Positions 1-11,840 of a stretch of 64,000 bases of DNA are shown piece after piece (within the stretch, counting starts at the first letter, position 1; each line of letters opens with the position of its first letter). The notes beneath the pieces were generated by a model that saw only the letters and a program-made list of their open reading frames with translations, ran no database searches and was not told the origin of the DNA. A program made the translations under genes and the position numbers. Origin of the DNA: Andalucia godoyi. Lineage: Eukaryota > Discoba > Jakobea > Jakobida > Andaluciidae. The stretch covers positions 282,096 to 346,095 of the forward strand of contig VRVR01000006.1 in NCBI GenBank assembly GCA_009859145.1, in the 5' to 3' direction.

Positions 1-622
1 AGCAAGAGGCCTCTTTGACATTTTCTCAATATCCAAAAAAAGAACCAGTTTCCTTCCAAAATGAATACTTAAACTAAAATAAATCAAAATAAAATAATCA
101 AAATAAAGAAATACTTCAAAAACAAAATAAAATAATAATAATAGAAAGAAATGAGCTCAGCGAGTGCCAAACATTTGGCTCGCATGCTGCGCCTCAGACA
201 GATTACCTGGCGTAAAAAGGGACTTTTTAACAGTCAGCACCAGCGCCCATCCAATGAAGCCCCCCCTTTTGAGTGGGACATCCGTGCATGACAGAGACAA
301 CCTGTGTTTTTCGTTCAGAGCTCTCGAATTGATCTTTCATTCTCTGTTTTCAATCGAGCGGATATTGCATTGATTGTTGATTGGCAATGGTGTGCACCAC
401 ATAGAGAGAGAGAGAGAGAGAGAGGCCGGAGCGGAGGAATCATCGATTGCAAAGGAATGTGGCTCTCAGTATTCGACAGTCTCTCTCAGTGGGCCTCGAC
501 CTGCACATCTTCAGCCATACTATCCGATGATCTTCACAGCCGTCCACCAGACGTTTGAGTTGGAGAGTAGTACCATTAACGGAAGAGCGTTTGGTTTTTA
601 TAATAGTCGATGTCGGTAGGTG
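1..622. other. Intergenic, no gene recognised
   Basis: This is AT-rich at its left end, with A-rich runs over about the first 150 bases. It holds only short overlapping reading frames with no recognisable motif. It probably contains the 3' flank of the guanylate kinase gene and possibly UTR of a gene beyond the window. Confidence 0.6.
400..424. repeat. (GA)n microsatellite
   Basis: A pure run of about twelve GA units. Similar GA/CT runs recur between genes throughout the window. Confidence 0.9.
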
Positions 623-1492
623 TTACTGACTTCCATTGGCAGCCTTGAGCGCAATCTCCTTGAAGGAGGCGTATGTCTTTTCGAGGTTGTCGTTGACAAT
701 GACATGATCAAAGAATCCTGGATTGTTGTCGCAAAACTCGAGTTCGGCCTTTGCGTTTCCAAGGCGGAGCTGGATCTTTTCCTCGGACTCGGTCCCGCGG
801 CCCCGAAGTCTCTTTTCCAGCTCTTCCATACCAGGTGGTCTCACAAACAAGTACACTGCGTTCAGCGGACTCTTCTTGACCGACTGCGCCCCTTGGACAT
901 CGATGTCGAGGATGCATGCCTTACCACTCTCCGCAACCTTTCCGACTCCAGCAAACGAAGTGCCATACATATTCCCGTGGACCAGCGCAGTCTCCACAAA
1001 TCCGCCGGCAGCCTTGAGCTTTTCCATCTCCTCGTGTGTCGAAAAATTGTAATGGATTCCGTGTTCTTCGCCAGATCGAGGTGCTCGGGTTGTGTGAGAG
1101 ACCGAAAAGCCAAACAACGACGGGTATTCCGACATCAGCTTTCCAATCAGCGTTCCCTTTCCAACTCCCGAAGGCCCACAGACAACAATTGGGTGCGGAT
1201 TCTTCTTGGAAACGTTTCCGTTATCGCTGTTTGACGAAGAAGCAGCTGAAGTCGAGTTCTGCTGGTTGGACTGATTAATGGACGAAATGCGAGAAAAGAA
1301 CTGGTTTGCATGAGCGTAAACATCTGTTGGTTTGTGTAAAAGAACATCGGCTACAAAGTCGTTCAGCAAAGATGAGAGTTCGGGGTGCGCAGACAGATAC
1401 GAAGAAAAGTCGGACGCTAGCGACGCGGAGCGCTCACGAAGCAGCAGCGAGTCTTCAAACGTGTGTACGGGCTTGGGGGTTGGGGACGACAT
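623..1492 (-). CDS. Guanylate kinase with N-terminal RIIa docking domain
   Basis: Phosphorylates GMP/dGMP to the diphosphate. The predicted 289-residue protein has two parts. Residues about 36-69 match the RIIa/DPY30 dimerisation-docking fold (key string [17 protein letters not shown]). Residues 101-289 are a full guanylate kinase domain with P-loop GPSGVGKG at 106-113, the [12 protein letters not shown]-binding stretch and the DIDVQGAQ motif. The two are joined by a Ser/Asn-rich linker. The frame is open upstream to 1711, but the extra 73 residues come from a TAA/TAT microsatellite (runs of Ile and Tyr), so I start at the ATG at 1492. RIIa domains dock to amphipathic helices of AKAP-type and axonemal proteins, so this enzyme is probably tethered, perhaps in the flagellum (inference). 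Kinase identity is sure; the location is not. Confidence 0.93.
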   Translation of the reverse strand: MSSPTPKPVHTFEDSLLLRERSASLASDFSSYLSAHPELSSLLNDFVADVLLHKPTDVYAHANQFFSRISSINQSNQQNSTSAASSSNSDNGNVSKKNPHPIVVCGPSGVGKGTLIGKLMSEYPSLFGFSVSHTTRAPRSGEEHGIHYNFSTHEEMEKLKAAGGFVETALVHGNMYGTSFAGVGKVAESGKACILDIDVQGAQSVKKSPLNAVYLFVRPPGMEELEKRLRGRGTESEEKIQLRLGNAKAELEFCDNNPGFFDHVIVNDNLEKTYASFKEIALKAANGSQ

Positions 1493-1605
1493 CAATCGCG
1501 GCAGAGAAAGAAGCGGGCGAGACCGAGCGAAAAGAACAGATATGATAGGCAATACCTTGGAGAACTTTTTTGTGGCTCTACTTGTGCGGAGACGATGATG
1601 ATGAT

Positions 1606-1642
1606 AATAATAATAATAAATAATAATAATTATTATTATTAT
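1606..1642. repeat. TAA/TAT trinucleotide microsatellite
   Basis: A run of ATA/ATT triplets just upstream of the guanylate kinase start, taken as 5' UTR because in frame it would encode only Ile and Tyr runs. Confidence 0.85.
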
Positions 1643-2084
1643 TCTGTTTTTGAAGAGGCAAACGCTCAATGACACGGATGACAGACTGGATTTTATTGCT
1701 TTGACGACCAACAGCTGGCAGGAATTTTTGATTGACGACAGATTGAGGTAAGGAAAAAAAACCCTAGGCCTCTTGGAAGTCAGAATACAAAAAAAAATGT
1801 ATTTAAAAAATTGAACGAAAAAAGAAAAAGAATGGAATCTCTAACCCTAGACAAATCTCTGTACACAGTCTTTCTACACAAGTCGTCCTTTCTTCCCCAC
1901 TCATCTGTTGTTTTGAATTTTGCACCATGAAATAAAACAAAACGAGCAGAGACAGTCATTCTATTGTTGATTCCTTCATCTCTGCGGTTTTTTTCTTTTT
2001 GTGGTTATTGTTGAAGAAAGTAACACAACAGGAGAATATTTTTTAATTAAATTAATTAATTGAAAAAAGAAAGAGAAACCAGGA

Positions 2085-3659
2085 ATGACTGGAGCCAAGT
2101 CCAATAATCCGTTTGATGCGGATTTTACTGTCTCGGCCTCGCAGCAGCAGCAGCAGCAGACATCGGAAAGACAGAACTTCGACACGGAGTTTCGTTCTCG
2201 GAATCTTTCTGTGGAAGCACATCTTGCAGCTTTGAAGCGCGACTTCAAGGTAGAGCCTCGGTTGGAGTACAAGACCGTGACAGGAGTCAACGGACCGCTT
2301 GTTATTCTTGACAATGTGAAGGGACCTAAGTATGCCGAGATTGTGAATCTGACTCTTGGAGACGGAACAAAGCGCCGCGGCCAGGTTCTCGAAGTGAATG
2401 GACGCCGTGCGGTTGTCCAAGTGTTTGAGGGTACATCTGGTATTGATGCAAAGCACACGCAGTGCGAGTTCACGGGCGATGTACTGAAGATCCCCGTGTC
2501 GCAGGATATGTTGGGTCGTATTTTCAACGGCTCGGGAAAGCCGATTGATCGCGGCCCACCCATTCTGGCCGAGGACTTCCGTGATATCATGGGTCAGCCA
2601 ATCAACCCGTTTTCGCGTGTCTATCCCGAGGAAATGATCTGCACTGGTATTTCGGCAATCGATCTGATGACGTCCATTGCGCGTGGACAAAAGATTCCTT
2701 TGTTCTCTGGTGCCGGTCTTCCCCACAATGAAATTGCGGCGCAGATTTGCCGACAGGCAGGTCTGGTTGGAGAAGGCGAGAAATCCGATTTCGCCATTGT
2801 GTTTGCGGCAATGGGAGTCAACATGGAAACAGCCCGCTTCTTCAAGCAGGATTTCGAGGAGAATGGATCGATGGAGCGCACGACGTTGTTCCTCAATCTT
2901 GCCAATGATCCGACCATCGAACGTATCATTACTCCCCGTTTGGCCCTCACCACCGCCGAGTATCTTGCGTACGAGTGCGGAAAGCACGTGTTGGTCATTT
3001 TGACTGATATGTCGTCTTATGCAGATGCATTGCGAGAGGTCTCTGCTGCCCGAGAAGAGGTTCCTGGTCGGCGAGGTTATCCAGGATACATGTACACCGA
3101 TTTGTCCACCATCTATGAGCGTGCAGGACGTGTCGAAGGTCGCCCCGGTTCAATCACGCAGTTCCCCATTCTTACCATGCCCAACGACGACATCACCCAC
3201 CCTATTCCCGATCTCACAGGATACATCACAGAAGGACAGGTGTTTATCGATCGCCAACTCCACAACAGACAGATCTACCCACCCATCAACGTTTTGCCGT
3301 CTCTTTCTCGTCTCATGAAGTCTGCCATTGGTGAGGGCATGACCCGAAAGGACCACAATGAAGTGTCCATGCAGATGTATGCCAACTACGCCATTGGTAA
3401 GGATGTCCTCTCCATGAAGGCCGTCGTTGGTGAGGAGGCGCTCTCATCGGAGGATTTGCTTTATCTCCAGTTCCTCGAACGCTACGAGACTCAGTTCCTT
3501 TCGCAGTCGTTCTATGAGGCTCGTAATGTCTTCCAGTCTCTTGATCTTGCGTGGTCCCTTCTCAGAATCTTCCCCAAGGAAATGCTTACCCGTATTCCCG
3601 CTGACCTGAAGGCCGAATTCTACGACAAGAAGGCTGCTGGCGAACAAAAGAAGAAGTAA
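2085..3659 (+). CDS. VATB: V-type proton ATPase subunit B
   Basis: Non-catalytic nucleotide-binding B subunit of the V1 sector, which with subunit A forms the ATP-hydrolysing hexamer that acidifies endomembrane compartments. The 524-residue product is close to the usual length and collinear with the family from about residue 60 to the end. It shows [64 protein letters not shown] and [17 protein letters not shown]. As expected for B, the glycine-rich loop is degenerate (SGAGLPHNE). The N-terminus has a short glutamine run (residues about 22-27) and a non-conserved extension. The single exon starts at the first ATG after a TTAATTAAAT-rich leader. Identity is not in doubt. Confidence 0.98.
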   Translation: MTGAKSNNPFDADFTVSASQQQQQQTSERQNFDTEFRSRNLSVEAHLAALKRDFKVEPRLEYKTVTGVNGPLVILDNVKGPKYAEIVNLTLGDGTKRRGQVLEVNGRRAVVQVFEGTSGIDAKHTQCEFTGDVLKIPVSQDMLGRIFNGSGKPIDRGPPILAEDFRDIMGQPINPFSRVYPEEMICTGISAIDLMTSIARGQKIPLFSGAGLPHNEIAAQICRQAGLVGEGEKSDFAIVFAAMGVNMETARFFKQDFEENGSMERTTLFLNLANDPTIERIITPRLALTTAEYLAYECGKHVLVILTDMSSYADALREVSAAREEVPGRRGYPGYMYTDLSTIYERAGRVEGRPGSITQFPILTMPNDDITHPIPDLTGYITEGQVFIDRQLHNRQIYPPINVLPSLSRLMKSAIGEGMTRKDHNEVSMQMYANYAIGKDVLSMKAVVGEEALSSEDLLYLQFLERYETQFLSQSFYEARNVFQSLDLAWSLLRIFPKEMLTRIPADLKAEFYDKKAAGEQKKK

Positions 3660-5258
3660 GTCACATCGGTGAATGACGGGGGGAGAGTAAGACACACGCA
3701 GTCTCTCTCTCTCTCTCTCCCTCCCTTTCCTCCCTCCCTGTCACTTGTTTGTATTTTCTTGTTTCCTGCTGTCATGTCTGTCTGTTTTTGAAATGCTACA
3801 GAGTAAATTTGTCTATCCTTTTTTTAAATAAAAAACAAAAATTTACGGGCGGATTCGCGTTCTCTTGGTTCGGCAGTTTCCCCAGTTCTTAGCTGACGTA
3901 GTCCACCAAGCAGCGTGACAGAAACATTGGCGTCCTTTTTTGGAAGGCGAACTGATCTGAACATTTCTGTTTTTGGCAGTTGAAGCGTCCATCCGAGCAA
4001 AGCGCATGCACGTTAATGTTCCACGAAGACGAATCTCAGTTCTCTTGTTATTAAAATAAAAAATAATGAATGTTACAATTTGCAAGTCGACAAGGCCCAT
4101 CGGTTCTTTCCCATCTTTTTCTTCTTCTTCGTTTTCTTCTAGCCATCAACCTTTCGTATCTTTCCTTTTCACCTTGTCGAACCTTTCACAACAAAAAAGT
4201 CGTTGTTTTATGAACAAGCTCCAGAAGACAATATGGTATTGCTGGTACCGACTCTCCATCTAGTGTGCTGTGTCTGCGTCGAAATCCTTATTTTGGAATC
4301 CGTCTTCGTCAAATCAGCCGCCGAATTTTGGAACGTGTTTCGTTCGTTCTGCTGACATCATTCATATTTATGTCGCTGCTTTTTTTTTTGCCAATGCTGC
4401 ACCGTTCTTGACGAGCAGCACACCTGGCAAGCTGGATCTTCCGCAAGAGCACTTGTCTTTCCGTTTCATGTGCTCTGCATCCTTATGACATGCATCAACT
4501 GCATCCTTGGCGCCACTCGCAAGTCCCCATCCCACAATATATAAAAACGAGGAAATGTTTTACAGTGTAAAGAACCGCAACCCCCCCAACTCCATAAACC
4601 TGCAAAAATAAAATAAAAAAATGCATAAAGTAAATTAATTATAAAATCGCCGCCTGGGGGAAATCGCTCGTAAATTTAAACCGAGAAAAATCCAGGAGTC
4701 GACATGGGTCAACATAGTCCAGTGGAGGAGCGTTGGGATCCCGAGAAAAGCCGGGAAACTTTTTTTAAAAATTTATTTTGCATATCGCCGCGGCTCTTTC
4801 GAAACTCGGGAACGCTTGCTTTTGGAAAAGCGTACCTTTTTTTCCCTTCTCCTTTTCTTTCTTCTGTCACTATCCTTATCCGGTTTTTTATTTAAAAATT
4901 GAGACAGTGCAATTCCACCAGAGACAGCAACAGACCGATTCTAGCTGCGCCTCCTTAAGCTCATTTGCGCACGACAGAGGAAGAAAACAGCTGGCGCTAC
5001 AACAGTCTGTGTGGTTCAGTCAACAAGAAACCCACTTGTTTTCTAGGCTTTTGGACCAATTAGCGTCTTTCGTCGCTCAGTCTGAATATTGTCAGAGGTT
5101 TACGTTTCACTGTCATTTCACAGCGCTGTTTTTTTTCTGCATTCTTGTTTTGTGTACCCCCGCGGTCTTTCCTAAATTACTATTATTTATCATCCCACTC
5201 ACTGCAACCACTTCTTTGTCTGCTTTCTTAATAATAAGCGCGGTGTGCAAAAGAGAGA
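3660..5258. other. Long intergenic region, no gene recognised
   Basis: About 1.6 kb. It holds a CT tract at about 3702-3735, A-rich stretches near 3825-3845 and 4605-4640, and short reading frames on both strands (the longest, near 4778-5413 on +, has no domain and biased composition). It likely contains the 3' UTR of the V-ATPase gene and the promoter and leader of the ankyrin gene. No tRNA or other RNA gene was seen. Confidence 0.6.
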
Positions 5259-8200
5259 ATGGAGCGTTTGTTAGAAGCGATCTCAAGAGACGATGCACGT
5301 GCAGTGCAATCGATATTATCAGCGTCGTCGTCTGTAGCACTTCCAGATCATCGTTCGCCATTTCTGCATGCTTGTGCATCCGGAGCGATTGCATGCGCAA
5401 CTCTTTTTATTGAGCGATTGGGCCTTCGATCGACACATCGTGACAAGTCGGGGCGATCAGGTATCCATTTGGCGGCCATCAATGGGCATCCAGCGATGGT
5501 TTCGTACTTGATCCGTTGCCGAGCCTTCCATCCAGACGTGTTTTCAACTTCGGGATATACGGCATTGATGGAGGCTGTTCGTGCAAACCAAATCTCTGTT
5601 GTGGAAACGCTGCTTTCATATGCCGGAGATGGTGGATTGAACGTGAATGTGCGCAGAGGAAAGCAGCAAGAAGGTGCAACTGCATTGCATTTTGCCGTTC
5701 GAAGCGATCACAGAACAAGAATCATGGAGCTTTTGCTGACGGCAGGGGCAAATGTCCACATCGCAGCGGGGTCGAACGCATGGACGCCGGCGCACGAGCT
5801 CATGGGAGCAAAACACCAGGACGAGGATATGCTGCGGCTGCTTATGTTGCACGATGTTTCTGTATTGGAGGACAAGGACGTGAGAGGAAGAACACCGGTC
5901 CATGTTGCTGCTGCCGCTGGGAACTCCGCATTTCTGTCGATTGCAGTGGCTGTGCTGAGGAAGCAGCCACCAAAGTCCGCCGGAGTCGTGATCGGACTCA
6001 CCAGGGCGCCGGTCGATGATACGGACGGACAAGGAAGAAGTGCGTTGCATCTGGCTGCGGAGGCCGGATCTGCGTCATGCATTCGTCTTCTGATCGCCGC
6101 GGGAGCCAATGTGCATGCTCAAGATCATTCCGGCATGCGCCCCGTGCATTGTGCTGCATCGTGCAGGGAGCAGGACGCAGGGGATTGCGTCAAGATTCTT
6201 ATGGCTTATGAACGCCAGGCACAGGACAGGTCGGGCTCGCAAGCAGGGAGCGTCTCCAACCGGGGTCTTTCATCGGCGGCGTCATTCATTTCTGCGAATG
6301 ACGGAGACATCGGGCCACTTGGATCGGCAGCGCTTACTCCGTTGCATGTTGCTGTCATAAGCGGTTCTGAGCATGCGGTTGCATCCCTGGTGGAAACGTG
6401 CCGTGCGGATACAATCTGCCGAGTCTACGGTGACGATTATTGTGCCACTCCACTCCACTTGGCTTGCCTTAGTCCCTCTGTCTCCATCCTGCAGTTGTTG
6501 CTGCGGAATTCCTCTGCGAGCCCGATAAATCATTCGCAGAGGGAGCACCAACAGCAACAGCAATTTTCTGTTGAACTCCTTGTTCCCGATTCGCTCGGCC
6601 GATCACCTCTGTTTGCAGCAGTTATTGCGGATCGCGTGGACGTCGCTCGTGTTCTTTTGGAATATGTCGATTTCCAATGGACACCAAAGCTCTTGCTGGA
6701 CTATCGCAAGGAACGCTTTGGGGCAAATGAAAAAGCCGATCTTAGCAGCTCGACGAACTCCTTTGCAGTTTCTGGAACGGGGGACCGTGTGAGACTGAAT
6801 GCAACGACCGGCGCTTTTCGGATCAGTCGATTCTTCAGTTTTAAAGATGGTCAGGGACGAAATGTCTTTATGGCTGCGCAGTCGCTTGCCATGCTTGACC
6901 TCCTAGTGTCTTTTTTGGGTCGCGTGTCAGTCGCGGAAGTCGCTGCTATCGCGGAAAGCGTGGACTTTGATGGTCTCGGCGTATTGCATTATTTCGCAAG
7001 TCGCGGATGGGGAGATGGCATTCGTTATTGGATTGAGTGGTGCTCCGGCAAACGTGTTTCGGCTCTTGTTGGCTCCGTTTCTATACTACATCTTGCTTGC
7101 GAGTTGGCGGAGCCATTTGCACTGCGGTCTTTAGCACCCGTCTTATCGATGCAATACTTGTCGGATCACGGATTTCCGCGAAAGTGTTCCGAGTCATGTG
7201 CTTCTGCGCTAATCTCCTTGTTTCCGTTCCTGACCACCCGAAGGGACACTGTTACGCAAGCTATTTTGGGCAAGTCCTCTTGCGGAACGATACGCATTCT
7301 TCTCGAATCAAACTGCCCTGTCGACCAGGAGTCGTTGATCGAAGCCATCAAGTCCGGAGATGAGACGTTGGTTAAGCTTGTGATTTCCGAATTGAACCGC
7401 CAGTCTTCTTTGAATGCCAAGGTGGCTAGCAATGCAGCCCGGCCTTCATCTCTGCTGTCCAGTTGTGTTTTCTATGCTTTTCAGTTTTCCCAGTTTCAAA
7501 TGATTCCTATTATTCTTGGAAACTCAAAACCAGAAGTTGACCGTTTCGGACGGGATGTTTTGCACTATGCCTTGTTCTTTGGGGCCCCAGCGGAGCTTGT
7601 GCATGATCTCATTCGTCACCATGACATCACACTCCGACTCTCGCATGTTGCAGCGCTGGTCCTTGGTGGCTGCGGAACTGCTGAAGTCCTGCGATTCCTT
7701 GTTCGATCTGTCGCGAACAATCGCGAGTATTGGTTGACGGCAAGAATGCTTGGTTCTTTGATGGGGCAAGCATGGGTGCTCAAGACTGCACAAGAGGATG
7801 GTATTTCCTTGGAATCGGACCAGGAATCTGTCAGCATTCCGGCAACAGTATTGGATGGCGATTTCATTCCACACGATTTTGATTCGAAGTCGTCGATTTC
7901 AGGAGATTCTGGGAATCTCGTGACGTCTCTAGTCCATTTGGACAGTCTCTGCGGTATATCGTCGGAAATTGACGTGATAGACAGCCATGGAAATACGCCT
8001 GGTCATTATGCTGCAGTGATGGGCCATGTGAACGCCATCAAGGATCCCCATACGTTGAATCAAAATGGCATTTCGCCTTCCATGATCCTTCTTGCGCAGA
8101 ACATGATTCCGGCATTTTTAGAGCGATCCTGCCCAGCTGAGTTGGCGTTCTACTCGATGACCATCGGTTCCCCATTCATTCCGCGGCAGTTTACGCATCT

Positions 8201-9875
8201 TACAGATTTTCGAGGACGGTCGCTCTTGCACTATGCAGTGGCATTCAATCGTATGGATATGGTGCGGTTCATTGTGGATCGGGCACCGGAGCTGCTGAAT
8301 GTTCCAGACGGAGATGATTGGCTGCCTTCTCATTACGCTTGCTCCAAAGAATGCGTTGCGCTGCTTTCTGCTGTTTTGGAAAAAGCCGGAACTCTCGTGG
8401 AAAAGACACCCAAGCGACCGTCTGAAGACATGGATAACCGTCCGGGAATTCTCATCGCGGCGTCCTGTGCCTCTCAAGAACCGGGACTGTTGCGTCAGTT
8501 GATATCTTCAAGACTGATTCATCCTTGGGAGTATGTCTTGTGGATATGTTCGATGCGGGATCCGAATGCAGAAGATGACGATCTTGTTCAATACGAACTC
8601 GAAAAAGATGTTGACATGGACGGGACTTGTCTTGCAATTCCTGTGTACTTTGACTCCCCGAACCTCTTTCAACTGGTGCTGGAGAGGTCGCGCAAGCTTC
8701 CGCTTAGCGCGCTGTTTCGTGTGTCGTACATCCCGGATGAGACATCATCCATTATGGAGATCCTTACTCGTGTCGACGTGTCCTATCTCGACATGTTTGT
8801 TAACGAGTTACTGCTTCGCGCACAGTCCATCAAGAACAGCTTGGGAGCTGCAAAATGCAGGAGGTTCCTGAATCTCTTGTATTCGAAGATATCCCCGTTC
8901 TTAGCGCCCGCCTGCAGTCGCCGGCAGGAGCTCGAATCTGTTATGGAAAAGCTTGTTGAGCTGTTGAAAGTCAGTGCTGACGTGTCTCTCCGTCAGTCGT
9001 CATCGGATTTCGTTGCAGTCATGAAGCGTGCGGGCTCGTGGCACCAAAGCTTACGTTCCACTGGATCATCCACGTCAACGGCTTCTCCCACCTCAAAGTC
9101 TCGAAACTCGCTCGACACTTCTCTGGATGCCAAGTTGGATGCGCTTGATGTTTTGCTGCTAAGCGCAGCGCAGCCCATCAGCGACGCTGTTGTTATTGAA
9201 GAAGGTTTGGACAGCATCGATGATGAAGTTCATGCGGACGCATGTTTATCCGTATGGGGTAAATCAATTCTTGATGTTCCAGCTCGTCGACGAGTTGCAG
9301 TCTTGGCCGCGTCACGTGCAAGACTTTCCGAGTGCGCAGCATTGATTTTCGAGGACGACGGGACGATGATCCACGGAGCTCCGCTGTCCGACATCTTTTC
9401 ACGAATTGCCTGCACTGATTATGAAGCGGGCGAACACGTCACGAAGTTCGTTGGGCAATGTTTGCCATTTGTCAGTTGGAGCGCCTTCATCCAGCCATGT
9501 CTGATTTCTGCGTACCTCGGGTATGCGCAGACCTTGCGAGGCTTTCTGACTGCTCTTGGCCCCAATTCTGCTATTTTGGTTGCGGAAGGAAAGGATGAGG
9601 ACGGTCGATCACTGGCTCACTGGGCTGCATCGGTTCAGGTGATTGATACGATTTGCGACTTTGTGGATCCTTCATTCGTTCCTGACGTGCTGTCATCGGT
9701 GGACACCAACGGAATGGGCGTTATACATTTTTCTGCACTGCTTGGGCGAGTTGATGTTGCAAAGAACCTTTTATCACGTCACGTTGATGACGTGGATGGG
9801 CGCGGCATCGCAATTGGGGATTATGTTTCAAGCCAGAAAGCTCTCCGGGATATGTGGGGGAGCGCATCTCCTTGA
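5259..9875 (+). CDS. Large ankyrin-repeat protein
   Basis: A single exon of 1538 residues starting MERLLEAISRDDARAVQSIL, a typical ankyrin capping start. Clear repeats (pattern GxTALHxAxxxGHxxxVxxLL) run through about residues 25-320, for example SGYTALMEAVRANQ, GRTPVHVAAAAGN and GRSALHLAAEAGSAS. More occur at about 365-480 and isolated ones at about 910-930, 985-1030 and 1430-1510 (MGVIHFSALLGRVDVAKNLL). The middle (about 490-900) and 1100-1400 are diverged, perhaps degenerate repeats, with a Ser/Thr-rich stretch near 1260-1285. I see no kinase, death, ion-channel or other catalytic domain. The role is unknown; the family usually mediates protein binding. Confidence 0.9.
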   Translation: MERLLEAISRDDARAVQSILSASSSVALPDHRSPFLHACASGAIACATLFIERLGLRSTHRDKSGRSGIHLAAINGHPAMVSYLIRCRAFHPDVFSTSGYTALMEAVRANQISVVETLLSYAGDGGLNVNVRRGKQQEGATALHFAVRSDHRTRIMELLLTAGANVHIAAGSNAWTPAHELMGAKHQDEDMLRLLMLHDVSVLEDKDVRGRTPVHVAAAAGNSAFLSIAVAVLRKQPPKSAGVVIGLTRAPVDDTDGQGRSALHLAAEAGSASCIRLLIAAGANVHAQDHSGMRPVHCAASCREQDAGDCVKILMAYERQAQDRSGSQAGSVSNRGLSSAASFISANDGDIGPLGSAALTPLHVAVISGSEHAVASLVETCRADTICRVYGDDYCATPLHLACLSPSVSILQLLLRNSSASPINHSQREHQQQQQFSVELLVPDSLGRSPLFAAVIADRVDVARVLLEYVDFQWTPKLLLDYRKERFGANEKADLSSSTNSFAVSGTGDRVRLNATTGAFRISRFFSFKDGQGRNVFMAAQSLAMLDLLVSFLGRVSVAEVAAIAESVDFDGLGVLHYFASRGWGDGIRYWIEWCSGKRVSALVGSVSILHLACELAEPFALRSLAPVLSMQYLSDHGFPRKCSESCASALISLFPFLTTRRDTVTQAILGKSSCGTIRILLESNCPVDQESLIEAIKSGDETLVKLVISELNRQSSLNAKVASNAARPSSLLSSCVFYAFQFSQFQMIPIILGNSKPEVDRFGRDVLHYALFFGAPAELVHDLIRHHDITLRLSHVAALVLGGCGTAEVLRFLVRSVANNREYWLTARMLGSLMGQAWVLKTAQEDGISLESDQESVSIPATVLDGDFIPHDFDSKSSISGDSGNLVTSLVHLDSLCGISSEIDVIDSHGNTPGHYAAVMGHVNAIKDPHTLNQNGISPSMILLAQNMIPAFLERSCPAELAFYSMTIGSPFIPRQFTHLTDFRGRSLLHYAVAFNRMDMVRFIVDRAPELLNVPDGDDWLPSHYACSKECVALLSAVLEKAGTLVEKTPKRPSEDMDNRPGILIAASCASQEPGLLRQLISSRLIHPWEYVLWICSMRDPNAEDDDLVQYELEKDVDMDGTCLAIPVYFDSPNLFQLVLERSRKLPLSALFRVSYIPDETSSIMEILTRVDVSYLDMFVNELLLRAQSIKNSLGAAKCRRFLNLLYSKISPFLAPACSRRQELESVMEKLVELLKVSADVSLRQSSSDFVAVMKRAGSWHQSLRSTGSSTSTASPTSKSRNSLDTSLDAKLDALDVLLLSAAQPISDAVVIEEGLDSIDDEVHADACLSVWGKSILDVPARRRVAVLAASRARLSECAALIFEDDGTMIHGAPLSDIFSRIACTDYEAGEHVTKFVGQCLPFVSWSAFIQPCLISAYLGYAQTLRGFLTALGPNSAILVAEGKDEDGRSLAHWAASVQVIDTICDFVDPSFVPDVLSSVDTNGMGVIHFSALLGRVDVAKNLLSRHVDDVDGRGIAIGDYVSSQKALRDMWGSASP

Positions 9876-10071
9876 TCAGCTGTGAAGATGTTTCTCTCCG
9901 TTTTCCTTCCCTCCCTACCCCGCCATGAATGCCTCCTTTTTGAAGGCTTTTTCTTCATGTTGACTGTGTATGTTCATTCGCGCCTTTCTTCTCGTACAGA
10001 TTACTGCAAATTCTGATGCTCGCCACCTTAAATTATTTGTGTAAACGAACGGTATGACCGGTTTTGTGTAT

Positions 10072-11808
10072 TCAATCGTCATCGTCCAGAGACATTGCAC
10101 AACTGCGGCAAAGGAGTGCGCTGCTAGAAGAACCTCCCACAAGACGCAGAGCATCCGTTGCAGGATCCGTATCAACTGCAAGATTTTCCATCCAGTACAA
10201 GGCTCCGAGTACGAGATCCGCGCCGTTCCACAGGAGTATCCAAGAAGTGCCCGAGTCATCGGACAGACGATAGCTTTGTGGTTCAGGGTGTCTGTCCTCT
10301 CCCAAAGCCGAGCTGACGGATAAGGACTCCGACCCATGGCATGTCGCTGTTGCAGTGGATGGGACGGACTGAGAATTGAAGTCATAGTCGATTTTCCAGT
10401 CGTCCTCATCCAGATCCATTAATTCGGATGCTATCTGCTCCACAAGAGGACTGCAAACTGTTGTTGTTGTTGTTGCTGTTGTTGCTGCCGTCATCGACAT
10501 TTGCGAAGCACTGCTGATTGCAACGGCGTCGATTCGGACGAGAATGCTGAGATTCACCATCTTGTCAAGAATGTCGCACAACCGAAGTCGCGGAACACAC
10601 AACTTGCAATCCATTTCGCCGTTTGTATGTTTTGGAATGGGTGCGTGCTCCATCACAGGAAACACACCGTATGCAGTTCTCATCTGCAACGGAACGTTGA
10701 CAATCGCGGGTTTCCCAGCAGGACTCAGAAATACCGTGCTGTGATCGGACAACATCAAGTCAAAAGGAGCGGTTTCATCTTGTGACGGCACAAGCGTACA
10801 GTTCTGGATCACCAAAACATCATCTGCTGCAACCAGCCTGAACAGCTGACCGTGTTTGCATAATGCAGGAACACCAGAAGCCTCCCGCACAAGCATCCCA
10901 GTGTGCGAAACGTGGACCACGCGGAAGACTCCCGCATTCGACGGGGGTTTTGAGACCTCGGGGCTTGGAGGCGAATTCTCTGACAGCAGCACACAGAGGT
11001 CTGTGGTCGGAAGCAAATACATGGTTTTCCCATGCGAGACTGAATGAGCATTTGTCACCCGGATCGTCTTTCCAGGAGCCAGACGAAAGCCATCATGATC
11101 GCACGCGACCTCGCTAACAATCGAGTAAAGCGAACGGTGCAGATATGCAAACATCGAGCAGCTTGAACTCGCATCGCAAATTTCCAGAATAAACGTTTCC
11201 GAATGGTTGTCCAACTTTCGAATATTCCTGACATCCACTTCCAAAACATCACATTTGCGAACTTCTCTTCTTTCACACACAGATTCCACCGAAGTCACAT
11301 CTACTCGCAGCAATCACAACGGCAACAGCACACGCAATGCAGAATATCCACATCAGAATCCACTGAATGAACAGTCTAACCAGAAACGTCAGACAAACAG
11401 ACAAACAAACAAACAAACAAACATACGTGAAGAAAGCCCTCTTCGAAAGTCTGCTTTCAAAGATTGCCACTAAATCACAATTTAAAAAATTTAAAATAAT
11501 GACAAGCCATATCACAAGCGTATATAAGCGAACATCCAGCCAGAGAAAAACACGACGTTAGAAACTCATCCTATCAACAAAAGCAAGAAAACAAACAACC
11601 AAACGCAAATCAGCAGAAATAAAGTGTAACGAGAGAAAGAGAAAGAGAAAGAGAAAGAGAGAGAGAGAATGTACCGATTGGATCAGTTCCGCAAGAGCAA
11701 TCGTCGATGAAATTCCATTTGGGTACTTTTTCATGAGTTCGATGGTTCGTTTGCAAACAAATGAGAACGGAATCGGTTGAAACGGCTGCTCATTCCCTCT
11801 TGACGGCG

Positions 11809-11840
<32 letters not shown>

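Noticed and set aside
1493-1711. 73-residue N-terminal extension of the guanylate kinase
   Set aside because: It would begin at a non-ATG-supported, microsatellite-encoded run of Ile and Tyr; the ATG at 1492 gives a sensible start.
2052-2987. 311-codon open frame antisense to V-ATPase subunit B
   Set aside because: It is the mirror of a highly conserved gene; its sequence has no domain, and such antisense frames arise from codon bias.
4388-4487. 33-codon minus-strand small frame (begins MKRKDKCSCGRSS)
   Set aside because: Too short to judge, no family match, and no sign of splicing partners.
4778-5413. 211-codon plus-strand frame upstream of the ankyrin gene
   Set aside because: It overlaps the ankyrin start in another frame, is Phe/Ser/Cys-rich and has no motif, so it is treated as leader DNA.
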